Assembly: GCA_008000375.1 (NCBI GenBank)
Contig: SMOI01000107.1
Coordinates: 25,855-52,150 of the forward strand
From: Poteriospumella lacustris
Lineage: Eukaryota; Sar; Chrysophyceae; Chromulinales; Dinobryaceae
Direction of reading: 5' to 3'
DNA: 26,296 bases
Position 1 is the stretch's first letter, and each line of letters starts with the position of its first letter. A program made the translations under genes and the position numbers. Under the pieces are notes generated by a model, which worked only from the letters and a program-made list of their open reading frames with translations, made no database searches and had not been told where the DNA came from. Shown piece by piece: positions 10,113 to 21,020 of this stretch.

Positions 10113-11543
10113 TTAAAGTTTGCTGACAATCGCAAGACCCTGCAGCAAAACTTCGGCCATGATCAAATAAATCACAATCCACTCTAATTTGACGGCATGT
10201 ACGTTCTCCATTTGCTGCTGAAGAACATCCAGAAGCTCACGAAGCATATCCAGCCGCTTGTTCAAAATTTCTGTTCTCCCAGACATCTCCAAATAGCTGC
10301 TCACCTATGGCGTCAAAAGTACAAAATCATGCTTAGGGATTGGAATTCACATTCACAACGCCACCTGTGGCGACAAAGACCCCATACCATTTTATAGTCA
10401 GCCTCAAAACTCTTTTCTTTCCAGAAGAAGTCAGGAGTGTCTACGAACAGTCGAGTGTTAAGGCAAGACGAAGACAAGTGATCACGACAAAATTAGCGTA
10501 CCTAGAATCTCAGTGTGCAGATTGACGTCGTGACGAATGACGAAAACTTCTCCAATCATCATTCCGAGTTGCCTTTCCGACAGATCCACTTTTCCGTGAG
10601 CAGCGAGAGCTTCTGGGATGTACTTGTATTCCTCAACTTTCTGTTCAATTCTGGCCTCAAAAATAGCCAAAACGCTAGACTGTGCAATTGCGAAGGACAC
10701 GGCCAACCGCTGTTTCGGAACAGTTTCATCCGGCAGTGTGATGACATCATTTGCAATGGATATTTCTTTCTCTTCTGGAGATGTGACGAAGGCCATATCA
10801 TCTTCGCCCGACTCAAACTCACTATTACCAACGACACCTTTTGTTGCGAAGAGACGAATCGTTTTGAGCAGACCAGCTTCTTCTCCTCGGTTAAATCCCC
10901 AAAAAACAATAGCTCCGAAGTCGAAAACAAAAACTTCCTTCGATCCAGGAGCAACAAGGCGACCGCTGCTTCCGTCTGAAAACTTGTCTTCGAGGGGATC
11001 CCTTTCCTCAATTCTGTCCAAGGGAAACCCCTTCAAAGGTTCGTACTGTGCTGTTGGTGAAATGTCCTGCCTGTTGGAGTCCTTTTTCTTCTCATATCGG
11101 AGAATGGGCTCATCAAGACCTGGCTTATACATGTGCAAGACATCGTTATGCAGCTCTCGGTGCCACCCAAAGAGAATATCATTTGCTTCATTCAGATGAT
11201 CGAGCAATTTTTGCACGTCAATTTCGCTGCTGATGCAACAGAAATATACTCTTCTCTTTCGGCGCTTGGTCTGGAACTCACCGCCCTTCGTACGCGCCGC
11301 CAACTTTTTTCTTTGACGACCAGTTCTGACGACTTTGTTGTTTCCGTAATACTGCCCGTCCGTGAAATCATGAAAGGACACATCACGGAGATTTGACTCT
11401 TCGTCACTAATATTGACGGACTTTTGGCTGATATTGTATCGTTGGCTTCCGTTATTTGGTGCTAACACTGAATGATAATAATTTCCGATTGCCCTTGCCA
11501 TTCCGGATGCATTTTTGTCAATCGGTCTGGCCTTTTCCTCCAT
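10113..11543 (-). CDS. RMD1/RMND1 family protein (DUF155)
   Basis: Exons 11543-10502, 10440-10388 and 10304-10113, with introns of 61 and 83 nt, give 428 residues. The middle exon is only 53 nt. Family marks are KEVFVFDFGAIVFWGF (about 202-217), then RLAVSFAIAQSSVLAIFE and the ERQLGMMIGEVFVIRHDVNL segment, the splice-made DTPDFFWKE, and the C-terminal KLEWIVIYLIMAEVLLQG, a single membrane helix. DUF155 proteins include mitochondrial RMND1, needed for mitochondrial translation, and yeast Rmd1/Rmd8. This copy has a polar, basic N terminus (RKKLAARTKGG, KRRKRR) and no obvious mitochondrial presequence, so the yeast-like cytoplasmic or endomembrane branch is as likely. The family call is firm; location and role are not decided. 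The start is the first in-frame ATG and an upstream exon cannot be excluded. Confidence 0.88.
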
Positions 11544-12004
11544 TTTAAGTTACGGCGGCACCAAGTGGGATTGCAGGGATAGTGGAAAATACTACACGAA
11601 GATGAACACTTGGGCTCGTCTCCCTTTCTCAATAGAAGAAAAACTTGGCAGCAACCAGCAACGGGTATACCGATGTTGTGAGGACAACCCAAGCATTAAC
11701 TTTGTATTTTGCCCTTGTGATAGCGATAGGACTACCAGTTGTTTCGCTTGGCGGCAAGATGATGATGATAAAATAGACACAAATAGGTGGGAAGTCTGGG
11801 ACTCTGGTCAGATTGTTTGAAACAGCCGTTTTGGATCGCAGGCGAAAGTTCGACGTTCGGCTTCGACGACGGATTTGAAAAAGAAAAAGTGACTTGTTTG
11901 TCCTCCGCTCTATCCGAGATACACCCACAAATAAATTCGACCTTATTTTCAGTTCGCATCCAAGATTGCTCAACTTCTTGAAACCAAGCAGAATCTACAG
12001 AATC
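11544..12004. other. Divergent intergenic region, RMD1 and centrin 5' flanks
   Basis: 461 bp between the RMD1-family ATG (11543, leftward) and the centrin ATG (12005, rightward). Short open frames exist on both strands, but none carries a family signature or a coherent splice pattern. It presumably holds two promoters and 5' UTRs. Confidence 0.6.
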
Positions 12005-12727
12005 ATGGTGAGGAAGGATTTGCTTTTCGAGTGTCGAGAATCGTTCCAAATTACGTTTTCTCACATATAGTCAACAAAGAATTTGAAGCAAACGGGAAAG
12101 AAATCAGCGAAGTCATACGAAAGACCGGGCTTAAGCGAAGAAGAAATTGAGGAAATTCGTGAAGCTTTCAATCTCTTCGACACAGATGGTTCGGGAACGA
12201 TCGACCCCAAGGAGTTGAAAGCAGCCATGCAGTCTTTGGGCTTCGAAGCCAAGAATCAGACCATCTATCAAATGATTGCCGACATCGACAAAGATGGCAA
12301 CGGCAGCATTGACTTCGATGAGTTTCTTGATATGATGACAGCCAAAATGGTAAGCTACCACATGCCAATCAATTCGTGTCGACAGTGCGTCTAATAACAA
12401 TCCCGTGGAATTGCTTTAAAGAGCGACAAAGATACGCGGGAGGACATCCAGAAGGTCTTCAATCTCTTTGATGACGACCAAACGGGGAAGATTTCATTGA
12501 GAAATCTCAAACGTGTTGCGAAGGAGCTCGGTGAAACGATGAGTGGTGAGTATCGGCAAGAACCATTTAGGAAAATGTGCATATGCTGAGTGGCTTTGAA
12601 AATGTTGTATTTTTTGTTTTCAGATGCGGAGCTGTTGGAAATGATCGAACGCGCGGACACCGATGGTGATGGAGAGATTAGCCCTGAAGAGTTCTTCTCT
12701 ATCATGACCAAGAAGACCTTCACTTAA
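12005..12727 (+). CDS. Centrin (caltractin), EF-hand protein
   Basis: Exons 12005-12007 (the ATG alone), 12071-12349, 12422-12545 and 12624-12727, with introns of 63, 72 and 78 nt, give 169 residues. Centrins are calcium-binding proteins of centrioles, basal bodies and contractile fibres, also found in nucleotide-excision repair and TREX-2 complexes. Four EF-hand loops are visible: 38-49 ([12 protein letters not shown]), 74-85 ([12 protein letters not shown]), 111-122 ([12 protein letters not shown]) and 147-158 ([12 protein letters not shown]). Loops 1, 2 and 4 are canonical. Loop 3 ends in Asn instead of Glu and probably binds calcium poorly. [16 protein letters not shown] is the classic centrin block that separates it from calmodulin. 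The basic tail ([19 protein letters not shown]) is typical. There is no ATG in the EF-hand frame before 12071, and the acceptor at 12070 joins in phase to the ATG followed by GTGAGG, so the one-codon first exon is a strong inference. Confidence 0.92.
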
Positions 12728-13350
12728 TCGAATTACAGAACTGCTGGTGTATATAAGTAATAACAAGCCTTTTGTTAACTAACCGTATTGGTTGTTGCGA
12801 ATTTACGATTGAGGATATTGTCTTCGTATAATTTAGTTGATATCAACCAACTCAGTGTTTTCCCGTTTCCCGCTATTATTCCTGCAAAGATAGATAAAAC
12901 GAAGTCGTTTTCCCGCAATAATGTGACGACGGTAGTTCATCATTACCTTTCATTACCTGAAGAACCAACCAACAAAATAGACTCGAGACAGGTATTTAAT
13001 GGATGAGCGAGCGGACTGTCGACTTATTGCAAAAGTTCTTTTGTCAGTTTTTCGTGGAGAAAGTTAATCACAGTGCGTGCAGCCAAGTAAAGTAAAACCA
13101 TTCCACCTGCCTGCCCTGTTGTGAACTATCCTATCCCTGTTGTGAACATAAAAGCTGTTTGTGGACGTCTGAGTTTATGTGTGCGGCAAGCAAACAGTTC
13201 ACCTTTTCGTTTATTATGAGCATGAGATAATAAGCGTTGCTAACTCAACTTTGGCTCATGATCGACGAGGGGTAATAAACTTGCAAGCTAACTACAGAAC
13301 AATTGACAAGTACCGCGGCTAAGTGTATGGAAGATGTTTCGAAAGACGAT
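12728..13350. other. Gene-free stretch downstream of centrin
   Basis: AT-rich sequence without a convincing coding frame. It holds a 12-bp palindrome at 12836-12847 (GTTGATATCAAC) and a 13-bp direct repeat CCCTGTTGTGAAC at 13114-13126 and 13135-13147, a partial 21-bp tandem duplication. I see no tRNA or other RNA gene. Confidence 0.5.
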
Positions 13351-13447
13351 GTCAGTCAGTCAGTCAGTCAGTCAGTCAGTCAGTCAGTCAGTCAGTCAGT
13401 CAGTCAGTCAGTCAGTCAGTCAGTCAGTCAGTCAGTCAGTCAGTCAG
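13351..13447. repeat. (GTCA)n tetranucleotide microsatellite, about 24 copies
   Basis: 97 bases of perfect GTCA repeats with no interruption, ending exactly where the run of N begins. Read in any frame it encodes Ser-Val-Ser-Gln or similar and gives spurious long frames across the gap; it is not treated as coding. The true array is probably longer than shown, because the assembly stops inside it. Confidence 0.97.
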
Positions 13448-14433
13448 NNNNNNNNNNNNNNNNNNNNNNNNNNNNNNNNNNNNNNNNNNNNNNNNNNNNN
13501 NNNNNNNNNNNNNNNNNNNNNNNNNNNNNNNNNNNNNNNNNNNNNNNNNNNNNNNNNNNNNNNNNNNNNNNNNNNNNNNNNNNNNNNNNNNNNNNNNNNN
13601 NNNNNNNNNNNNNNNNNNNNNNNNNNNNNNNNNNNNNNNNNNNNNNNNNNNNNNNNNNNNNNNNNNNNNNNNNNNNNNNNNNNNNNNNNNNNNNNNNNNN
13701 NNNNNNNNNNNNNNNNNNNNNNNNNNNNNNNNNNNNNNNNNNNNNNNNNNNNNNNNNNNNNNNNNNNNNNNNNNNNNNNNNNNNNNNNNNNNNNNNNNNN
13801 NNNNNNNNNNNNNNNNNNNNNNNNNNNNNNNNNNNNNNNNNNNNNNNNNNNNNNNNNNNNNNNNNNNNNNNNNNNNNNNNNNNNNNNNNNNNNNNNNNNN
13901 NNNNNNNNNNNNNNNNNNNNNNNNNNNNNNNNNNNNNNNNNNNNNNNNNNNNNNNNNNNNNNNNNNNNNNNNNNNNNNNNNNNNNNNNNNNNNNNNNNNN
14001 NNNNNNNNNNNNNNNNNNNNNNNNNNNNNNNNNNNNNNNNNNNNNNNNNNNNNNNNNNNNNNNNNNNNNNNNNNNNNNNNNNNNNNNNNNNNNNNNNNNN
14101 NNNNNNNNNNNNNNNNNNNNNNNNNNNNNNNNNNNNNNNNNNNNNNNNNNNNNNNNNNNNNNNNNNNNNNNNNNNNNNNNNNNNNNNNNNNNNNNNNNNN
14201 NNNNNNNNNNNNNNNNNNNNNNNNNNNNNNNNNNNNNNNNNNNNNNNNNNNNNNNNNNNNNNNNNNNNNNNNNNNNNNNNNNNNNNNNNNNNNNNNNNNN
14301 NNNNNNNNNNNNNNNNNNNNNNNNNNNNNNNNNNNNNNNNNNNNNNNNNNNNNNNNNNNNNNNNNNNNNNNNNNNNNNNNNNNNNNNNNNNNNNNNNNNN
14401 NNNNNNNNNNNNNNNNNNNNNNNNNNNNNNNNN
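13448..14433. other. Assembly gap of 986 N
   Basis: Unknown sequence. The left edge is inside the GTCA array, while the right edge is ordinary sequence that looks coding on the minus strand. The gap therefore hides the end of the microsatellite and perhaps part of a gene. Confidence 0.99.
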
Positions 14434-14604
14434 CGGCGACGGCGCTCCCGAGGCGGCCTTTTTCGACGATACTGGGCGTTCCTGCCCTCTTGAACGTGCG
14501 CTTGGTGATGCTTCGATCTTGTATCGTAATATAATACTCCTTGGTCTCTATTCCGAACGCCCGAGAGGCTATCGTTATCGAGTGCTCGACTGCCCATAAA
14601 ATGC
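14434..14604 (-). CDS. Possible exon fragment running into the gap (unrecognised)
   Basis: On the minus strand a pyrimidine-rich acceptor (CTTCTTCCCTGTAG) ends at 14605. It is followed by 171 nt open up to the gap, reading for example VEHSITIASRAFGIETKEYY and later ITKRTFKRAGTPSIVEKG. Composition and codon pattern look more coding than the flanks, and the frame would continue leftward into the N run. I do not recognise the protein. I could not find a matching upstream exon between 14605 and 15300, so it may be an internal exon of a gene mostly in the gap, a pseudogene piece, or chance. Confidence 0.3.
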
Positions 14605-15365
14605 CTACAGGGAAGAAGAAGCGATGCAAATGTAACACCTTTGAAAAAGATACGATTATGGTTTGTGTTTGACAGGAATAAAGATTCAGTTTCCTTAGCG
14701 TGAAGTAAAATGAAGACACAACAATGATTGCATTGTGGACTTTTCAATGATACGTTTTGCTTCCATTGCCGCGAGCAGCAGTGACACGGTGTAGTCCTCA
14801 AAGTACTATTGGTGGCATTCTATTTCACTTCACGCTGACATCATGTGTGTCATCATCACGTACGGGAACGCTGTTTTATGATGTTAAGCTAGAAGTAGAC
14901 ACGTTTTGAAAGAAAAAGACTGAGGAAAATGCATGCATCTTCGTGTTGTGTTTGTTGTCAGAGTCTCATCAGAGCCTCCTTGCATACATTCATGCGTCAT
15001 GTTAACAAATACACGTCCAGAAGTACATACACTACTTGTCCTCTCAACCTGTCAATAGACAGCGAAGCAGCAGTGGCCTGCCTCACAAACACGCCACTCA
15101 GAACTGGACATCAGATCGCTGCTGTCGTTCTCGCACCTTCGCTCCGTCGGGTTCCCACCCGTTCTTTCCGTGTCGTCGAGTAACTTCGAAGCTACCTGTG
15201 AGTTCACGACTTTGACAGCAGCAACTTTACTTCGGCGCAACCATATTCAGTCGATGGCCCAGTCAATGATTTCGACGTGCGTTTCTACTTAGCGCTCTTC
15301 TCGAATACAGATTTGGGGCCCGACCTATCGGCTGGACAGAATATATAGGTTGTGTAGTCCCTGAC
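14605..15365. other. Gene-poor sequence right of the gap
   Basis: About 760 bp with only short incoherent frames. A plus-strand frame at 14929-15183 (84 codons) shows no domain signature and a Cys/Ser/Thr/Arg-rich composition suggestive of chance. No tRNA, repeat array or clear transposon end is seen. Confidence 0.4.
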
Positions 15366-15620
15366 CTTGCTTGTGAAGTTTGGCAGATGCGCACATCGAC
15401 GCTGTCCAGCACCATCGGGAAGCTGGTGCCGTCGCCGCGCACGACGACCTTCTTGCGCAATCGGGCCCCACGACCATGATCTGGCGCTTGTGGTCGCGCG
15501 CCAGGCCGTGCTTGTGCTTGTCGTTCTCGCAGACTTTGCACAGGAGGCATCCATCCATCGCGGCGATGGGTGGCGCGGCGACTTGACAACCTGCAGGGTA
15601 TGATTGGGCTAACCAACCAG
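15366..15620 (-). pseudogene. GC-rich broken coding remnant, possibly a transposase relic
   Basis: A GC-rich patch with strong G/C at third codon positions on the minus strand, but the coding frame changes. From about 15620 to 15460 one frame reads VAAPPIAAMDGCLLCKVCEN and then GLARDHKRQIMVVGPD. From about 15463 to 15375 the next frame reads RKKVVVRGDGTSFPMVLDSV and DVRICQT. There is no room for an intron between them, so a one-base shift (decay or sequencing error) is likely. The layout, with an acidic residue, a Lys/His/Gly stretch and then QIMVVG, is faintly like ISXO2/Merlin-type DDE transposases, but this is weak. A single unknown gene with an assembly error is the alternative. Confidence 0.35.
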
Positions 15621-15977
15621 GCAGCTACACATCCCAAACCGCAGGGCCAGCATACCTCCCTCTGTTGCGATACACTCTGATTGCGTTTTGCAGGGAATCT
15701 ATAGGACTTGTAAGTCCTCTCGTGTGAAATTTTGCGCTTGGGGGAAGAGGCCTTCTAAAATTCTGTCGTTTCGCAAACATCATTGTGGGTTGGCCAATAG
15801 TCATCACAAACGCACTAATTACGATTGTAATTAATTCCATTATGAAATAAAAAAGGATTTCAAGCAACTAAAATCTTGCCAAGAGAGCTTTGCGAGGGAA
15901 AACTCTCCCGCAAAAATCCTGCACAGAGAAGAAGAAAATACTGCCTCGGCAAAAAGTAAGATCCGAGATAACTTGGT
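15621..15977. other. PP1 downstream flank
   Basis: No gene recognised. It contains a perfect inverted repeat with a 7-bp stem and 2-nt loop at 15703-15718 (AGGACTT and AAGTCCT). A 40-bp stretch from 15697 resembles 15341-15383. On the minus strand an AATAAA overlaps the PP1 stop codon itself (around 15977-15983). Confidence 0.4.
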
Positions 15978-17287
<1,310 letters not shown>

Positions 17288-17789
17288 TGGCGTCAAGTTC
17301 AGCTGTGGAGGCTTTCAAATAGATTCAAGGACCAACAAAAATCCAACACAAAATAGTTTTGGGGATTCAAAAGTCTTCTGTCTTGAGAAAAAATCACAAG
17401 TCAAAGAGATCCAGAGAGCTATTTGAAGTGAAGATTGAAGGGCTAAGTAAAGTTTAGAACGACCGGTATCACACGAGTTGTTGCTTTTTGTCGGCTGAGC
17501 CTTGAGCGATTTTCAAAGCGGTTGTGTCCTGTCCTCTGAGTGCCAATGCACCACCGATTCGAAACTTACACCGTCTTATCCGCCGACTTAGCTCTTGATC
17601 ATGTACATCTATTATTTGATGTAGTATATCATATCTAATAGTGGAATATGTGTACACAAGCTAATCGTGCTGTCCGCCTCGTTGGGATTCACAAACAACG
17701 AACTTATAAAAATGTCCTGAGAAATGAACTTGATAGAAGTGCACACAATCTGATGGGAAGGTAGCCAACTCCATACGTTCTTCTGCGGT
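17288..17789. other. Divergent intergenic region, PP1 and GOSR1 5' flanks
   Basis: 502 bp holding both promoters. A TATA-box-like TATAAAAA lies at 17705-17712, 78 bp before the GOSR1 start codon, and may serve that gene. Minus-strand open frames here (17469-17657 and the one entering GOSR1 exon 1) lack family signatures and are read as chance. Confidence 0.5.
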
Positions 17790-18865
17790 ATGTCTGATTC
17801 TTGGTGGGAAAACCTTCATCGAAAGGCCAAGGCCTTAGAAGTCCGATTGGAGGCAAGTTCATTGAAAATGTAGTTGCACTCTTTTGCCACATCAACTGAA
17901 CGCGAATGGCGTCCAATTATTTCTTTTGTGTAGAAACGGCTTCAGTCATATTCTTCACTAGCTCAAAGGATCAATGCAAACTTTATTTGTGATGAAGGTA
18001 TTTTGCTCTTAACGTGCTCACCGCGCTATCATTTTGACCCCCTTTGTTTCTGGAAAACAGAAAATTCTCTTTTGGAAAACAACGAGGAGCAAATTCTTAC
18101 CTCTGATATTGAGAGAGACCTCGGAGATGTAAGTCAACTACGCTTTTGTGGAAAGTCGATCCCATTAACAACATTCTTTTGTACAGCTCCACGAGTGTAT
18201 TCAACAAATGCGCCAAGGCAATGGGTCCATTCTCTCAAGTCAACAAGAGGCGTGGATAAAGCGGTACTATGAAATTCATTTCGACTATAGTACAGAATTT
18301 CGAAATACGGCGGTAAGAACGAAGCGAAGTCTCTCGATAACTACGAACTGACGTTCTAAAATATCTCAGGCATCGATACAGAGAAAGCGGGAAAGCGTGG
18401 AATTGCTGAACAACAACCGCAAGTTTTCGCACGAGGAAAAGGATTCATCAATGTCCAAGTTACTGAAAGAAAAAATGAGCATCGCAGCGTCGATGAGAAG
18501 TATCAATGAAGTTCTGAGGTACTTGTGGTTGTCACCGCCACTTACTTATTTATTTCGCTCACATTCTGATTTCTCTGTGCAGCCAAGCTTTTGAAACGAA
18601 GGGTTCCCTCCTGAGCCAGAGAAATTCTATATCAAATGCAAGTGGTGGATTGGGAAATATCACCAATAGTGTTCCAGGGATAGGGCGCCTGATTGAAGGG
18701 ATTCAAAAGAAGAAGTACAGAGAGACGCTTATTATTGGCGGTGTCGTTGCAGGCCTAATCTGCTTCACGATTTGGTAAGTCATCGAAGTCTTTCTGTCTG
18801 GGAAATAAGGTGATATCAAATTTACGTTATTCACAATTGCTTACAGGTGGATGTTTATGCGATAG
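17790..18865 (+). CDS. GOSR1: Golgi SNARE of the GOSR1/GS28/Gos1 family
   Basis: Seven exons: 17790-17852, 17934-17997, 18061-18128, 18187-18312, 18370-18518, 18583-18774 and 18847-18865, giving 226 residues. GS28 is the Qb-SNARE for ER-Golgi and intra-Golgi vesicle fusion. The N terminus MSDSWWENLHRKAKALEVRL matches the SYWEDLRKQARQLENEL start of the family. Helices around RYYEIHFDYSTEFRNTAASI match the HRDILQDYTHEFHKTKANF block. The SNARE helix (about 135-190) contains ETKGSLLSQRNSISNASGGL. A basic linker (QKKKYRET) precedes one C-terminal membrane helix (LIIGGVVAGLICFTIWW), giving a tail-anchored protein. The first intron (17853-17933) begins GCAAGT, a GC-AG intron; reading through without splicing hits a stop, and splicing gives the family-like EKRLQSYSSLAQRI. 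AATAAA follows the stop within about 15 bp. Confidence 0.9.
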
Positions 18866-18903
18866 TGAGGGAGATGTAAATAAAAAGGAAATCACTTCTA
18901 TTT

Positions 18904-19800
18904 CTAATCATCATATTTGAAAGAGTTCGAGGCCAACGTGATGTTTCCGCCTCTGTATGTTCCTCTCTTACGCTTCGTCTTCTCGTGTCTGAAGTCCTTT
19001 CCCTTCACGGTCGCAAGAACTTTATTTGCTTTAGCGCCGTATCCATCGTCGCCAAATTGCTTCACATCTGAAAGAGAGGCGTACAGGATAACATTGATGG
19101 TTTACGTGAACTGAAAGAAGCCAGCCTTACATGAGTTATCCTCAAGGCCGGTGATGATTTCCTTTTCCCAAGTCTCCGAATCAACTCTTCTGAAAGCTTC
19201 ACCCGACTTTCTAGGAGTTTTGTTCGAACCGGAAGCTTGAGGTGAAGTAACAGTCGACTAAGAAGGCAGTGTGCACAAATTAAATATCCTGAATTCCATT
19301 CATTCGACGACGGTATTGTTCCATACCTTCAAAATCCATTCTTCGGACGCTCTCTTAGCCTCCAAGGCCTTCTGCCTTTGCTGCTCCGCTCTCTTGTTGA
19401 GAAGATCCTCATCATCGGAGTCATCACTGCTGGAGCTGTCACTGCTAGAGCTGTCACTATCACTATCACTGTCGCTGCTGGAGGAACTAGAACTGGAGCT
19501 GGAGCTGGAGCTGGAGCTACTGGAGCTACTGGATGAAGAGCTAGAACTGGAGCTGTCACTGTCGCTATCAGAGTCGCTACTGGAGTCACTGTCGCTGGAC
19601 TCAGCCTCGACGCGTCGGCGCTTCGCATCAGGCACGGAAGACGATTGGGCTTTTCGCTTTAAGGAATCTTCCACCACCTCATTGAGATTAACTTGCACGC
19701 TACCGAACTTCTTTCGACCACTGTCTTTCATCAGTTGCGCTCGTGTTTTGGAAAAATTGTTCTTTTCCAAAAAGTCTCCAACGGCATCAATAGGATCCAT
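18904..19800 (-). CDS. NOLC1: Nopp140/SRP40-type nucleolar phosphoprotein
   Basis: Exons 19800-19327, 19257-19131 and 19067-18904, with introns of 69 and 63 nt, give 254 residues. Nopp140/Srp40 chaperones H/ACA and C/D snoRNPs between nucleolus and Cajal bodies. The C terminus is the defining SRP40 domain: AFRRVDSETWEKEI, then YGAKANKVLATVKGKDFRHE, then KTKRKRGTYRGGNI. The N terminus (IDAVGDFLEKNNFSKTRAQL) resembles the LisH-like dimerisation motif of Nopp140. Between them are a basic KRRR signal near 60 and one Ser/Asp tract at about 67-130 that CK2 would phosphorylate. It is encoded by mixed AGC, AGT and TCC codons, giving a GGAGCT-type microsatellite on the plus strand. Vertebrate Nopp140 has about ten alternating acidic/basic blocks, so this is a minimal version, nearer yeast Srp40. 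The start at 19800 is the first true ATG. Confidence 0.93.
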
Positions 19801-20113
19801 GGTGCTTGTGACAAAAAAAATACAACTTATCACGATTGTGATTGTAAATTTGGGGAGAGCAAATGAAGGTCATGTGCATCATCTGATCATCTGCAACACC
19901 GAAAATCAATGGATGGCGGCGTCATTCCACACTGACGAAAGTGTGAAAAAGTCGAAACGGTTTGCCGACTGCGCATCGAGTTCTCCAGACCAAATCCGAA
20001 GCTGCTGCTGCGAGCGTCGGAGGGTCGAAAACATCAATCAACCTCGCTATTCTACCAAGGTGCACATCAAATTGGACATCCTCAAACACTCTCTGGTGTA
20101 ATATCGAAAAGAA
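19801..20113. other. Divergent intergenic region, NOLC1 and PSMA6 5' flanks
   Basis: 313 bp between two outward-facing start codons. No coding segment, repeat or RNA gene is evident. It must contain both promoters. Confidence 0.6.
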
Positions 20114-20980
20114 ATGGCTGGAAACTTCGATCGTCAAATTACTATTTTCAGTCCTCAAGGACATTTGTATCAAATTGAGTATGCGATGAAGGCCGCCGGT
20201 GGCGGTGGGTCGACAGCTATCGCTGTGCGAAGCGGCAAGACCTCTGTTTTCATCTCACAGAGAAAGGTTCCGGTATGTCGCCTTCCAAAATATGCGCACG
20301 TTGATGTCGCTGGTAACGTAAACGCTGAATGAGAATATTTTCTTACAGGATCGCCTTGTCGACCCAACGTCGCTCACATCGATTTACAAAATTACCGACA
20401 CTATTGGATGCTTGCTTATTGGCTTGACACGTAAGATTCATATTTACCCATTGACAATTTCAACGTTTTTACTTGATTCTTTTCCACAGCCGATGTGCGG
20501 GCTCAAGTGGAGCGCATCCGATACGAAGCAAATGAGTTCTGGTTTAACAATGGCTACTCGATTCCGCCCCATGCACTTGCCAAGAGAATAGCTGATTTAA
20601 GCCAGGTGTACACCCAAGAAGCGTCGAGTCGTACCCTAGCGTGTTTCATTCTTTTGATTGGTTTCGATGACGAAAAAGGCGCGCAAGTGTTTAAGATCGA
20701 TCCTGCTGGCCACTATCTGCCGTACAAAGGCGCCGCAGTGGGCAAGTATGAGCCTGAAGCGATGAACTTTTTGGAAAAGAAGGTTACGGAGTTGGACGCT
20801 TTGGACGAAAACACCACCGTTGAGATGGCCATCATGGCCATGCAACATGTCCTCTCCACAGATTTTAAGGGCACCGAAGTTGAAGTTGGCGTGGTGACGG
20901 AAGGCGGAAAGTTCAAGGTTCTTACCGCACAACAGATTGAAGAGCGAGTGAACTCGATTTCTGAGAAGAGCGACATATAA
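20114..20980 (+). CDS. PSMA6: 20S proteasome subunit alpha-1 (PSMA6)
   Basis: Exons 20114-20272, 20349-20430 and 20490-20980, with introns of 76 and 59 nt, give 243 residues, close to human PSMA6 (246). It is a non-catalytic subunit of the outer heptameric ring of the 20S core and takes part in gating and regulator docking. The N-terminal alpha-subunit signature is FDRQITIFSPQGHLYQIEYA. Features that point to alpha-1 rather than another alpha subunit are SQRKVPDRLVDPTSLTSIYK, ITDTIGCLLIGLTPDVRAQV, RIADLSQVYTQEA, and the closing segment EVEVGVVTEGGKFKVLTAQQ. The ATG at 20114 gives the expected start without extension. It converges on SF-assemblin, with 40 bp between stops. Confidence 0.96.
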
Positions 20981-21020
20981 TTTGTACAGTATACACATAA
21001 CTAAATATTTATGTCCACCT

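Noticed and set aside
13303-14801. Very long frames of about 400-450 codons on both strands across the N run
   Set aside because: They consist of the GTCA microsatellite plus translated N and have no real coding evidence.
14929-15183. 84-codon plus-strand frame right of the gap
   Set aside because: No signature, no splice partners and chance-like composition.
17556-17580. TTCGAAT on the minus strand near 17565 resembling a tRNA T-loop (box B)
   Set aside because: The flanking five bases do not pair as a T stem, and no acceptor stem or anticodon arm can be drawn.
17469-17916. Two minus-strand open frames between PP1 and GOSR1
   Set aside because: One overlaps GOSR1 exon 1 antisense; the other has no family signature and no partner exon. 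Both begin at non-ATG codons or lack a coherent gene model.
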